From: Paenibacillus macerans
GTDB lineage: Bacteria > Bacillota > Bacilli > Paenibacillales > Paenibacillaceae
DNA: 64,000 nucleotides
Assembly: GCF_023715465.1 (NCBI RefSeq)
Contig: NZ_JAMBOE010000007.1
Location: 62,001 to 126,000 of the forward strand
Direction of reading: 5' to 3'
In this document: positions 37,008-45,872 of the stretch, in pieces
Layout of the letters: each line of letters starts with the position of its first letter
How positions within the stretch are numbered: position 1 is the first letter of the stretch
Translations under genes and position numbers: made by a program
Notes under the pieces: generated by a model
What the model was told of the DNA's origin: nothing
The model's database searches: none
What the model saw: only the letters and a program-made list of their open reading frames with translations

Positions 37008-38033
37008 TTACAACTCCTCTTCCAGTGAATTGCGCAATTGGTGTAAAGCATCCTCCGTTGCACTCACCGGCACCGCGCAGTTTGGCGCCAGCAGGAACGG
37101 TTGGCCCCGCATCAGCGACAGCGCTTCGCGGGCTTGCGTGCGAATGCGTTCAAGATCGCCGCCGGCGAACAGGGCATGGTCGATCCCTCCCACCTTGGTT
37201 GCACGGAGCGGGGCGTCCAAACCGGGGTTACCGGCAGCGTATGTATCCCAACTGATCCCCTCGATCGGATAATCGTTAAACCGTTCAGGCTGGGAAAAAG
37301 CTCCGCAAGTATGCAGGATCCGCTTGCCGAAACCTGCCGCTTCGAGCACGATGTGATCATAAGGCCTCGAGAACTCGTTAAAAGCGGATTCATCGAATAA
37401 TGCCGGATGGGCGGTTCCCGTCACCGCGTAAAAAATCCCGTCAATCCCGATCCGGCCAAGCTCCTCCACATACTCCGCCAAAGTTACGGCAATGGCGTGC
37501 AAAGCCTGATGCACTCCGGCCCGCTGCCCGCCAAATAAAGCTTCCAGCGGGACAGGTTGTTCGCTGCCGTAAACCGTATCGTTGACGTAAGCCGATTGCC
37601 CCGCCAGAAACAACAATACCGTTAGCGGCGAGAAAACGGTTTGCGTCAGCGGCGTATCTGTTAGTCCGGCCCGGATCAGCCGGGCCGCCTGAAGCTGCTC
37701 CGCCAGCGGGGCCGCTTCCGCCGCGCGCCGCGGTTCAACCCGCCAGACATCGGCCGCCTCCCGAAGGACCGCTGCGGTCTGTTTGGGAAATACCGTGCGG
37801 TAATCGCGGAAATCGTAGCTGTTTCCCCATGTTTCCGCGTAATAGGTCGCGCGCGGATTAATCTTGACCCAATCCCAAGCGAATTTCCGCGTAAAAGCGA
37901 TCGTGGCTTCCGCCAAGTCTTCGGCATTTTGTTCTTTATCCAAGAAATGATGCCAGCCGCTGACAATCGGGCGATCCGCCGTTTCGCCGGACAACAGGGC
38001 CTGAAATCGGGCCGTTTTGTTCCAATCTGCCAT
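37008..38033 (-). CDS. Uroporphyrinogen decarboxylase superfamily protein (probable methyltransferase-like)
   Basis: 341 residues from the ATG at 38033 after aagggag. The UROD barrel pattern is seen (DRPIVSGWHHFLDKE, PLTQTVFSPLTVLLFLAG, GIDGIFYAVTG, ILHTCGAFSQ, ISWDTYAAGNP). It does not look like true HemE and stands outside any haem operon. Superfamily relatives include MtaA/CmuA methyltransferases; the HTCG motif with His and Cys is compatible with zinc binding. It is the first gene of the metQ/proC/VOC unit, two bases ahead of metQ. Confidence 0.82.
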   Translation of the reverse strand: MADWNKTARFQALLSGETADRPIVSGWHHFLDKEQNAEDLAEATIAFTRKFAWDWVKINPRATYYAETWGNSYDFRDYRTVFPKQTAAVLREAADVWRVEPRRAAEAAPLAEQLQAARLIRAGLTDTPLTQTVFSPLTVLLFLAGQSAYVNDTVYGSEQPVPLEALFGGQRAGVHQALHAIAVTLAEYVEELGRIGIDGIFYAVTGTAHPALFDESAFNEFSRPYDHIVLEAAGFGKRILHTCGAFSQPERFNDYPIEGISWDTYAAGNPGLDAPLRATKVGGIDHALFAGGDLERIRTQAREALSLMRGQPFLLAPNCAVPVSATEDALHQLRNSLEEEL

Positions 38034-38088
38034 GTCGTTGTTCTCCCTTTTATCAATTCCGAGTTTGCGGGTTGGAAAAGTTTTAATC

Positions 38089-38118
38089 ATACTAGCACAC
38101 CAAAAAGTTTGGCGTCAA
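38089..38118 (-). promoter_or_regulatory. Promoter of the UROD-like/metQ unit
   Basis: TTGACG and TAGTAT with an 18-bp spacer that contains the dyad CCAAACTTTTTGG, a possible operator. Confidence 0.6.
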
Positions 38119-38130
38119 TGTGATTTTTAA

Positions 38131-38159
38131 TTGACTTCGCTTAATTCATAGAGTTATAT
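38131..38159 (+). promoter_or_regulatory. Promoter of metNI
   Basis: TTGACT and TTATAT with a 17-bp spacer. The two divergent -35 boxes are 13 bp apart. I found no S-box or T-box leader. Confidence 0.65.
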
Positions 38160-38228
38160 TTTTGAAAATACTATAAAGTTCATCGGAAAAGTGTACATAA
38201 CAGCATCAATGAATCAGGAGGGCACTAA

Positions 38229-39299
38229 ATGACTTCAGACTATCGGCCATCGACAGGACTGCAAACGATTGAGATCAGGGATGTTTCCAAAGTTTTCGAG
38301 CGCAAAGGAATTTCCAGCACCGCGCTGCAAGGAGTGAGCTTAACCGTTGAAAAAGGGGACATTTTCGGGGTAATCGGCTACAGCGGAGCGGGCAAAAGCA
38401 CCTTGATCCGCCTGGTCAACCGCCTGGAAAAGCCCAGCGGCGGACAAGTATTTGTCGAGGGGCAGCCGCTTGCTTCCTTAAATGCCGAGCAGCTGCGGGC
38501 TTTGAAGAAACGGATTGGCATGATCTTTCAGCATTTTAACTTGCTGGAGTCGGGGACGGTTTATCATAATGTGGCGATCCCGCTCATCCTGCAAAAAAAG
38601 CCGCAGCAGGAGATCCGGGAACGGGTCACAGAACTATTGGAATTCGTTGGCCTTGGCGACAAAGCCGCAAGTTACCCGGACGAGCTGTCGGGCGGTCAAA
38701 AACAACGGGTTGGCATCGCCCGGGCGCTGGCCTCCAATCCGTCCATTTTGCTGTGCGACGAACCGACCTCGGCGCTGGACCCGCAAACAACGCAAGCGAT
38801 TTTGCAATTGCTCAAACGAATCAATGCCGAATACCAGATTACGATCATGATTATTACGCATGAAATGGCCGTCATTCAGGAAATTTGCAACCGCGTTGCC
38901 GTTATGGAAGCCGGCCGGATCGTCGAACAGGGCACCGTGCTTAACGTGTTTGGCAGCCCGCAGCATCCAACGACCCGCAGCTTTGTGCAAACAGTCATTC
39001 ATGACCGCCTGCCGCAAAGCTTAAAAATAAACCTTGGCCAAGAAACGAAGAAACCCCGCTTGTTTAAGCTGGGGTTTGTCGGAGCCGCCGCTTCCGCTCC
39101 AATTGTCAGCAGGTTGATTCGTCAGTTTGCCGAAGTGGAAGTAAATATATTGTTTGCCTCGACCTCCGAAATTCAGGACACGACGTTGGGAAGTATGATC
39201 CTGCAGTTCCAGGGACCTTCCCGCACCATTGATGAAGCGGCCTGTTTCCTGCATGCCCAAGGCGTGCAAATCCAGGAGGTGACCGATTCCGTATGTTAA
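38229..39299 (+). CDS. metN: Methionine-type ABC transporter ATP-binding protein
   Basis: 356 residues; aggaggg precedes the ATG. Walker A GYSGAGKST, signature LSGGQKQR, Walker B ILLCDEPTSALDP and the H-loop IITHEM are present. The C-terminal 90 residues are the NIL domain typical of MetN (FKLGFVGAAASAPIVSRL), which senses substrate and inhibits transport. It overlaps metI by seven bases. Confidence 0.95.
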   Translation: MTSDYRPSTGLQTIEIRDVSKVFERKGISSTALQGVSLTVEKGDIFGVIGYSGAGKSTLIRLVNRLEKPSGGQVFVEGQPLASLNAEQLRALKKRIGMIFQHFNLLESGTVYHNVAIPLILQKKPQQEIRERVTELLEFVGLGDKAASYPDELSGGQKQRVGIARALASNPSILLCDEPTSALDPQTTQAILQLLKRINAEYQITIMIITHEMAVIQEICNRVAVMEAGRIVEQGTVLNVFGSPQHPTTRSFVQTVIHDRLPQSLKINLGQETKKPRLFKLGFVGAAASAPIVSRLIRQFAEVEVNILFASTSEIQDTTLGSMILQFQGPSRTIDEAACFLHAQGVQIQEVTDSVC

Positions 39300-39952
39300 G
39301 TACAACCATTACCATCGGCCAATTTATGCAAGCCATTTATGAAACGATCTACATGGTCAGCGTCTCCCTGCTGCTGGGGGCATTGCTGGGCATCCCACTG
39401 GGCATTTTTCTGGTGGTAACGCGCCCCGGAGGTTTGCTGGAAAATAGAGCCGTATATTCGCTGCTTAATCCGATCATTAATATCGTCCGTTCGCTGCCGT
39501 TCATCATTTTGCTGGTGGCGATCATTCCCTTGACCCGGGCGATCGTTCAGACCTCCATCGGTACGAATGCGGCCATCGTTCCGCTGATCATTTATATTGC
39601 CCCGTATATTTCCCGGCTGGTCGAAAACTCGCTGCTGGAAGTAAATCCGGGGATTTTGGAAGCGGCGGAAGCCATGGGCGCGACGCCTGCGCAGGTCATC
39701 CGGCATTTTCTGCTGCCCGAAGCGTTTGGTTCACTTATTTTAAGCTTGACCACCGCCACGGTCGGACTGATTGGCGCGACCGCGATGGCCGGAACGGTTG
39801 GCGGAGGCGGTGTCGGGGATTTGGCCATTTCTTACGGATACCAACGTTTCGATGATGTGGTGATGGCGGCTACGGTCATCGTGCTCGTTCTGTTCGTTCA
39901 GGGGCTGCAATCGCTCGGCAACTGGCTGGCGCGAAAAATAAGGCGGCATTAA
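39293..39952 (+). CDS. metI: Methionine-type ABC transporter permease
   Basis: 219 residues with five to six transmembrane helices. The EAA loop is present (EAAEAMGATPAQVIRHFLLPEA), shown in shorter pieces: EAAEAMGATPAQ and FLLPEA. Together with MetN and the divergently encoded MetQ it completes an importer in the cytoplasmic membrane. No terminator was recognised before the exonuclease gene. Confidence 0.95.
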   Translation: MLSTTITIGQFMQAIYETIYMVSVSLLLGALLGIPLGIFLVVTRPGGLLENRAVYSLLNPIINIVRSLPFIILLVAIIPLTRAIVQTSIGTNAAIVPLIIYIAPYISRLVENSLLEVNPGILEAAEAMGATPAQVIRHFLLPEAFGSLILSLTTATVGLIGATAMAGTVGGGGVGDLAISYGYQRFDDVVMAATVIVLVLFVQGLQSLGNWLARKIRRH

Positions 39953-40039
39953 ACGAAATCCTTCATAGCATGCATTGTAATTGCCCCCTATACTAGTAGA
40001 ATGGAGAATGATAGACCGGATTAATAGGGGGATGTACCA

Positions 40040-40648
40040 GTGAATTTTACAGCCATTGATTTTGAGACCGCCAATACAAGCCGTGCCAGCGCCTGTTCCC
40101 TTGGGTTGGTTCAAGTTAGAAATGGAGTGGTAACGAGAGAACATACCTGGTTGATTGATCCGCTCCAGCCGTTTGACAGGATGAATATCGCGATTCATGG
40201 GATTACTCCTTCCATGGTGGAGGGACAGCCGACATTTGCGGAGCTTTGGCCAACTGTGGAGCCGCTGCTGCAAGGAGAAATCGTCGTGGCCCATAATGCC
40301 GTTTTTGATATAAGCGTGCTGCGCTATTGTCTGGATGCCGGGGAATTGCCTTATCCTGATTTCCAGTACTTATGTACATACCGCATTGGAAAGACGATGC
40401 TTCGAGAGTTGCCTTCCCATAAACTAAATGTCATCTCCGAGCATTTCGGCATTAGTTTCAATCATCATGATGCACTTGATGACGCCAGAGCAGCCGCTTA
40501 TGTTTTATTAAAATTAATGGAGCAACAACAGCAGGCTGACCCGCTCCTGCTTGCCGCCAGCCAAGGTTACAATCCTGGAACGATGTTTGCGGACGGTTAT
40601 ACTCCTTTTAAAGCTTTGCCAAAAAAACAGCAAAAAGTTGGACAATGA
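40040..40648 (+). CDS. DEDDh 3'-5' exonuclease
   Basis: 202 residues after aggggg. The N-terminal AIDFETANT supplies Asp and Glu, HNAVFDISVLRY the second Asp, and HHDALDDARAAA the His and Asp of the DEDDh site. It resembles the epsilon subunit of DNA polymerase III but is free-standing. The tail (YTPFKALPKKQQ) is a flexible basic extension. Probable role in DNA or RNA trimming; the substrate is unknown. A TATACT -10-like sequence lies at about 39990. Confidence 0.88.
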   Translation: MNFTAIDFETANTSRASACSLGLVQVRNGVVTREHTWLIDPLQPFDRMNIAIHGITPSMVEGQPTFAELWPTVEPLLQGEIVVAHNAVFDISVLRYCLDAGELPYPDFQYLCTYRIGKTMLRELPSHKLNVISEHFGISFNHHDALDDARAAAYVLLKLMEQQQQADPLLLAASQGYNPGTMFADGYTPFKALPKKQQKVGQ

Positions 40649-40652
40649 AATG

Positions 40653-40697
40653 AAGCCCTTTTGCCCCCCGTTATCCGGAAGGCAAAAGGGCTTGCTT
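40653..40697. terminator. Bidirectional terminator
   Basis: Perfect 13-bp stem AAGCCCTTTTGCC / GGCAAAAGGGCTT between the convergent exonuclease and nadE genes. Confidence 0.85.
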
Positions 40698-40709
40698 ACT
40701 GGTAAAACG

Positions 40710-41519
40710 TTAAATCCCCGGAATCGGACTGCGCTTATGCTCCGTTTTCAAATAAAACGATTCCAGCCGTTCCCGAATGGCCGGATCAACCTCTTTGCCT
40801 TCCAGATAATCGCTGTTGTCTTCGTAGCTGATCCCAAGCTCCTTCTCGTCCGTCTGGCCTTCCCACAGCCCGGCGGTCGGCGCTTTGTCGAGTATGCTCT
40901 GCGGCACGCCCAGACGGGCGGCGAGCTGGCGAACCTGCCGCTTGTTCAGGGAGCTTAGCGGCGTAATGTCCACCGCGCCATCCCCCCATTTAGTATAGAA
41001 GCCGGTGATCGCTTCGGATGCGTGATCGGTGCCGACCACCAACAAACTCAATTCAAAGGCGAGCGCGTATTGCATCACCATTCTCGTCCGCGCTTTGACG
41101 TTGCCTTTGCCCTGTGGGCTGAGATGACGCGGTTTGCCGATATTTTTGAGGCCGTGCTCCACCTCCAGCGCAATTTCGTCCACAGCTTCCGCGATGTTCG
41201 TCTCCGCGGTATGATCAAGCCCAAACGCCTTGGCCACCTCGTAGCTGTGCTCGATGTCTTCCTGCTGCCCGTAAGGCTGGAACACGCCAAGGGTCATGTA
41301 AGGCTGGCCGGTTTCCCGGGTCAGCTCATCCGTGGCTCGTTTACACAGGCCGGCCGCCACGGCGCTGTCGATGCCGCCGCTGATGGCGATCAGCAGACCG
41401 GTCGTCCGTGAACTTTTTACATGCTCCTTCAAAAAATCGACGCGTCTCCGGATTTCCGCATCAACGTCAATGACGGGTTTTACACCCAAACGCTCAATAA
41501 TTTCCTGCTGCAAACTCAT
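40710..41519 (-). CDS. nadE: NH3-dependent NAD+ synthetase
   Basis: 269 residues, the size of the ammonia-dependent type (no glutaminase domain). The PP-loop ISGGIDSAVAAGL is present, as are KGNVKARTRMVMQYALA and the substrate segment GTDHASEAITGFYTKWGDG. It converts deamido-NAD to NAD. The C-terminus SFYLKTEHKRSPIPGI is typical. Single gene with a shared terminator. Confidence 0.96.
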   Translation of the reverse strand: MSLQQEIIERLGVKPVIDVDAEIRRRVDFLKEHVKSSRTTGLLIAISGGIDSAVAAGLCKRATDELTRETGQPYMTLGVFQPYGQQEDIEHSYEVAKAFGLDHTAETNIAEAVDEIALEVEHGLKNIGKPRHLSPQGKGNVKARTRMVMQYALAFELSLLVVGTDHASEAITGFYTKWGDGAVDITPLSSLNKRQVRQLAARLGVPQSILDKAPTAGLWEGQTDEKELGISYEDNSDYLEGKEVDPAIRERLESFYLKTEHKRSPIPGI

Positions 41520-41633
41520 TCCTCATCCCTCCACTCTATATGTAAAACGCCCCTGCGGTAACGGATTTGAGCCGAACCTCGGGGCGTTGCGGCGCTAGGC
41601 GGATAGCCTTGCCGCGGATTGCAAACATGTCTG

Positions 41634-42068
41634 TTACCGGCAGAAGCGGTCGAACGCGCTGGTAAGATCAGCGGCGATTTCCTCGGCCGAGCGGTCTTCG
41701 ATTTGATGGCGCTCGATAAAATGCACCAATTCTCCATCCTTCATCAGCGCGATGGAAGGCGAAGACGGCGGGTACGGCGCGAAATATTCGCGGGCCTTGG
41801 CGGTCGCTTCCTTATCCTGTCCGGCGAACACCGTAAACAGATGGTCCGGCGTCATGTCGTGCTGCAGCGCCTTCGCCACGCCCGGACGGCATTGGCCTGC
41901 CGCGCAGCCGCAGACGGAGTTTACGACCACCAAAGCGGTCCCTTTCGCGCCGGGCAGCTTCTCCGCAACCTCTTCCGGAGTCCGCAATTCCTGAACCCCC
42001 AATACGGTCAATTCGTCTCTCATCGGTTGAACCATGTCTCTCATATATTGGTCAAATGACATAGACAT
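41634..42068 (-). CDS. brxA: Bacilliredoxin (BrxA/BrxB family)
   Basis: 144 residues. The hallmark CGC motif lies in NSVCGCAAGQCRPG; YphP/YqiW family sequence is seen throughout (PDHLFTVFAGQDKEAT; PSIALMKDGELVHFIERH). It removes bacillithiol from oxidised proteins in the cytosol of Bacillales. A and B paralogues cannot be told apart here. Its presence implies a bacillithiol-producing organism. Confidence 0.92.
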   Translation of the reverse strand: MSMSFDQYMRDMVQPMRDELTVLGVQELRTPEEVAEKLPGAKGTALVVVNSVCGCAAGQCRPGVAKALQHDMTPDHLFTVFAGQDKEATAKAREYFAPYPPSSPSIALMKDGELVHFIERHQIEDRSAEEIAADLTSAFDRFCR

Positions 42069-42265
42069 TCAAAATCACTCCTTGTGCATACAAAATAAGT
42101 GGTACCCGCAGCCTGCAGTACTTGTAGTCCCCGGCTGAGGATTATATCTATTATACATTCATCAAGTTGGAAAGCAAAGCAAACTGCGCAAGATTAACCC
42201 CCGCGTTTGGTGGCCCGTTCCTGACGGAGGCTGCCCTAACGGGGCGATTCTTTTCGCTGTACACA

Positions 42266-43966
42266 TTACGCCTCGGCGAACGGAAAAAAGACCGTAAACA
42301 CCGTTCCTTCCCCCTCCTCGGAGCGGACGCTGATCTTCCCCCGGTGGCGCTCGACGATGCTGAGGCATAAAGCCAGTCCAAGCCCCGTTCCCTTCTCTTT
42401 TGTCGTATAAAAGGGCTCGAATAGCTTCTCCCGCTGGCTGGCCGGTATTCCCGGGCCCGTGTCGGCAACAAGCAGCTCCACACCGGAAACGGCCATCCGC
42501 GTTTCCAGCGTCAGCTGCCCTTTTCCGTCCATCGCTTCCATGCCGTTGCGCGCCAAGTTCAAGAGCAGCTGCTTGATTTCCTTCACGTTCAGCAGCAGCG
42601 CGGGCACCTGCTCATCCAGCTTAACCTCGATCGTCTGTCCGCGCAAATTGGCGTCCGCCCACAATAAAGGCGTCAATTCCATGATGATGTCGTGCAGATT
42701 GCACTGCTCGTTTTCCACCGGGCGGTTCTGCGCCAGCGAGAGAAAATCGTTGATGATCCCGTTGGCCCGGTCGAGTTCTTCCAACACGATCCGGTAATAA
42801 TGGTCCAGATTGGACGGGCTCTTCTCCCGCATCAACTGCAAAAAGCCGCGGACGACAGCCATCGGGTTGCGGAGCTCATGCGTAATGCCGGCCGCCATTT
42901 GTCCGACAAGGCTCATGCGTTCGACGTGTCCCCGCTCCATACGGAGCTTCTCCAGTTCCGTGATGTCCTGGACGATCGCTACAGCGCCGATGACTTCCTG
43001 GCTTTTTAGGATCGGCGTAGTGCTGGTAAAATAAATATAGTCATCGCTTTGCAGCAGCTCGGATGTTGTGGTTTTTCCCGCAAGCGTGGTCTCCACCCGG
43101 GAAGCGAGCTCGCCGATCGGCAAACCGTGAAGGACGTCTTCCGGCTTGCGGAAGATCAGGTCCTCGCGGGCCGCCGCTACCTCATCATCGTTGCGGTACA
43201 TTCTGTATAACTGGAGAAACGTATTGTTTATCGATATAATATAACCTTGCTGATCCAGCAGGACGATACCAAGCGGCGCGGCGTCCATCATCTGCTGCAG
43301 CCGTTCGGCCTCGCGGAAATATTCGCGCGAGAGCTCCGTAACCTGCTCGCGGAGTTTTTCTTTTTCCAGCGCATTCTCCACCATATGGACAAATAAACTG
43401 CCGACCCCTGCGGCAACGCCTGCGTTAACAAGAGTGGAAATTAAAGCGCTTAAATCGGAAAATATCGGTAGGCTCCCCATCAGGAACGGAGATGCTCCGA
43501 TCATCAGCTCGCCGCCCGTGAAACAAAGCGAAAGGATTGCAACTTTGCCGCGGCGGCCGGTCTTTTTGAAATAACGGGAAGCTAAAAATACAAGCGGATA
43601 AAGCGGCAGTCCCGTCTCCAATACGATTCCGGCCAAGGTGTGGTTTATTGTGTACAACGGATAGATTATAATATGAAGCGCCGCAAGGACGGCCCCGCTT
43701 CGAAATCTGCCGTAAAGAATGAGCGCAAACAGCGGCAGTATTCCGAAATTAAGCGGAACGATGCCCCACAGGCGACAGGCGAACAAGGCGCAGAGCAGCA
43801 TGCTGAACATGCACGTGAACGTCAATCCCTGAACGTAGGGCAGACGTTTGACGACAGTACCGTTTTTCAGTAAATGACAATTTCCTTTTTCATACGACAA
43901 CGGAAACAGAAACGCAGGCAAGCTGGCAATGAGCACCTGCAATACGATTTCTTTTACAGCCTCCAC
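42266..43966 (-). CDS. Membrane sensor histidine kinase, sporulation-kinase-like
   Basis: 566 residues from the GTG at 43966, after gaggaggga; the ORF's longer start has no site. Six N-terminal membrane helices resemble the 5TM-type sensor of LytS/KinB-like kinases. A PAS domain follows (MMDAAPLGIVLLDQQGYIISI), then HisKA with the phospho-acceptor His in AAGITHELRNPMAVVRG, and HATPase with NLARNGMEAM, DTGPGIP and GTGLGLAL. No response regulator adjoins it, as for orphan kinases that feed the Spo0 phosphorelay. Confidence 0.9.
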   Translation of the reverse strand: MEAVKEIVLQVLIASLPAFLFPLSYEKGNCHLLKNGTVVKRLPYVQGLTFTCMFSMLLCALFACRLWGIVPLNFGILPLFALILYGRFRSGAVLAALHIIIYPLYTINHTLAGIVLETGLPLYPLVFLASRYFKKTGRRGKVAILSLCFTGGELMIGASPFLMGSLPIFSDLSALISTLVNAGVAAGVGSLFVHMVENALEKEKLREQVTELSREYFREAERLQQMMDAAPLGIVLLDQQGYIISINNTFLQLYRMYRNDDEVAAAREDLIFRKPEDVLHGLPIGELASRVETTLAGKTTTSELLQSDDYIYFTSTTPILKSQEVIGAVAIVQDITELEKLRMERGHVERMSLVGQMAAGITHELRNPMAVVRGFLQLMREKSPSNLDHYYRIVLEELDRANGIINDFLSLAQNRPVENEQCNLHDIIMELTPLLWADANLRGQTIEVKLDEQVPALLLNVKEIKQLLLNLARNGMEAMDGKGQLTLETRMAVSGVELLVADTGPGIPASQREKLFEPFYTTKEKGTGLGLALCLSIVERHRGKISVRSEEGEGTVFTVFFPFAEA

Positions 43967-44156
43967 GTTCTCCCTCCTCAGGCGGAAGAATACCATTCTA
44001 GTTCGATTAAAACATAGGCGACAAAGTTTTACAATAATGCTTGCTTCAGAAAAATATAAATTATTTTAGGGGACTGGTGGATGCGCCCCGCAGTGTTGCA
44101 TCATTTCAAGAGTTTTAAAAATAAGTAAGAAAGTACAAATGGAAAGGATCGACGGC

Positions 44157-45443
44157 ATGAAAAAGTTTGACGTTATCGTCATCGGAGGGGGACCTTCCGG
44201 GTTAATGGCGGCGATCGCCGCGGCCGAACAAGGCGCGAAGGTGGCCCTGCTCGATAAAGGGGACAAACTCGGACGCAAGCTCGGGATATCGGGAGGCGGC
44301 CGCTGCAACGTGACCAACAATAAGGAAATCGACGCGCTGATCACTTACATCCCGGGGGGCGGCCGTTTTCTGTACAGTGCCTTTTCGCTGTTCAGCAACC
44401 GGGATATTATCGCCTTTTTTGAAAACTTGGGGATCGCCCTGAAAGAGGAAGACAACGGAAGGATGTTTCCGGTTTCGGACAAAGCGAAGACGGTGGTCGA
44501 CGCGCTGATCGGCAAAGCCCGCGCGCTCGGGGTGCGGCTGCTCGTTCACCATCCCGTCGGCGCACTCGAATACGGGACGGACCGGGTGCGCGGGGTGAAG
44601 CTGGCCTCCGGCGAAACGCTGCTCGCCGCGTCGGTCATCGTGGCGACCGGCGGAAAATCGGTGCCGCATACCGGTTCCACCGGGGACGGATACCCTTGGG
44701 CCACCGCCGCCGGCCATACGATTACCGAGCTCTACCCGACCGAGGTGCCGATCGTTTCCCGGGAGCCGTTTATTCAAAACCGGGAGCTGCAGGGCTTGTC
44801 GCTGCGCGACGTGGAGCTGTCCGTGCTGAACGTGAAAGACAAGCCGGCCGTTTCCCACCGGGGGGACATGCTGTTTACCCATTTCGGGCTGTCCGGCCTG
44901 ATCGCTTTACGCTGCAGCGGATTTATCCGGGGCGTCAAGCAGAAAAACGGAGGAGCCGACGTGACGATGGCCATCGACCTGTTTCCGGGCGAAAAAGCCG
45001 GCGAATTGGAAATCCGCCTGCGGCAGATGGCTGCGGCGGAGCCGAAAAAAGCGCTGAAAAACGTGTTTAAGGGAACTTTGCCAGAGCGCCTGCTGCCGCT
45101 GCTGTTCGAACGCGCCGGCCTGGCCGCCGATACGACCTACGAGCATCTGCCCAAGGAGCCCTGGCAGCAGTTTGTCGCCGTGCTCAAAAACTTTACGCTT
45201 AAGGTCACGGGAACCCGCCCCTTCGAGGAAGCGTTCGTCACTGGCGGAGGCGTCAACCTCAAAGAAGTCGATCCGCGGACGATGGGCTCGAAGCTGATGT
45301 CAGGTCTGTATTTTTGCGGTGAAATTTTGGACATCCACGGCTATACCGGCGGTTATAACATCACGGCCGCCTTCGCGACCGGCTACACCGCGGGGCATCA
45401 CGCCGGGCTGGCGGCCCTGGAGAGCGGAGGAAGGGATGCCTAG
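44157..45443 (+). CDS. HI0933/YtfP-family FAD-dependent oxidoreductase
   Basis: 428 residues from the ATG at 44157 (MKKFDVIVIGGGPSGLMAA). FAD-binding GxGxxG is at the start, KLGRKLGISGGGRCNVTN is diagnostic of the family, and YFCGEILDIHGYTGGYN lies near the C-terminus. The reaction in cells is poorly known. The TAG stop (45441-45443) is part of the CTAGTA end of the family B repeat, so the repeat supplies the stop codon. The C-terminus nevertheless looks complete. Confidence 0.9.
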   Translation: MKKFDVIVIGGGPSGLMAAIAAAEQGAKVALLDKGDKLGRKLGISGGGRCNVTNNKEIDALITYIPGGGRFLYSAFSLFSNRDIIAFFENLGIALKEEDNGRMFPVSDKAKTVVDALIGKARALGVRLLVHHPVGALEYGTDRVRGVKLASGETLLAASVIVATGGKSVPHTGSTGDGYPWATAAGHTITELYPTEVPIVSREPFIQNRELQGLSLRDVELSVLNVKDKPAVSHRGDMLFTHFGLSGLIALRCSGFIRGVKQKNGGADVTMAIDLFPGEKAGELEIRLRQMAAAEPKKALKNVFKGTLPERLLPLLFERAGLAADTTYEHLPKEPWQQFVAVLKNFTLKVTGTRPFEEAFVTGGGVNLKEVDPRTMGSKLMSGLYFCGEILDIHGYTGGYNITAAFATGYTAGHHAGLAALESGGRDA

Positions 45444-45784
45444 TAAACGATTCTGGAAATAACGTTAGCATGATGGCAAGTGGAGACTTGAGAAAACGGC
45501 AAAATTAGTCTATTGAAGATCTCGGGAGAAGAGACAGCATAAAGGAAAAAAAGGGCGCTATTTCAGCGACATCCCCTATGTTGCGTAAACATAGGGGAAT
45601 TTTATGGCGCTATTTTCACGATTTTGTGGCAAAAGGCCACCTTTCGACCTGTTCATCGAAAAATAAGACCCAAAAGTTCCTCTATTTCATGGGGATGATA
45701 CTAAGAGCACAAGACTAATAGGGAACAAAGCGATCCATGGCCCCCGTCCGCAGATAAGCCATATTATTTCCGGATCATCTAGTA
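45440..45784 (+). repeat. Family B element, copy 2 (one inverted unit lost)
   Basis: CTAGTAAACGATTCTGG at the left end and GATCATCTAGTA at the right. GGCGCTATTT at 45554 and 45606, one inverted AAATAAGACC at 45661. Nearly identical to the reverse complement of 49400-49794 except that about 50 bp, one inverted unit, is absent. The gap 45785-45872 shows nothing else. Confidence 0.88.
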
Positions 45785-45872
45785 GAACGATCCTACAGTA
45801 GGCCAATCCTAGCTAGCCTCCTTGCAGTCAGATCGTCCGTCACCAACGTTCATGATTTCGGGGAGGCAGATT

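Noticed and set aside
38034-38228. S-box or T-box leader expected before a methionine importer
   Set aside because: The divergent region is short and filled by two promoters; none of the conserved riboswitch blocks are visible.
42180-42250. Terminator of the histidine kinase gene
   Set aside because: A CCCGTT/AACGGG pairing exists but with a long loop and no T-run, so I did not annotate it.
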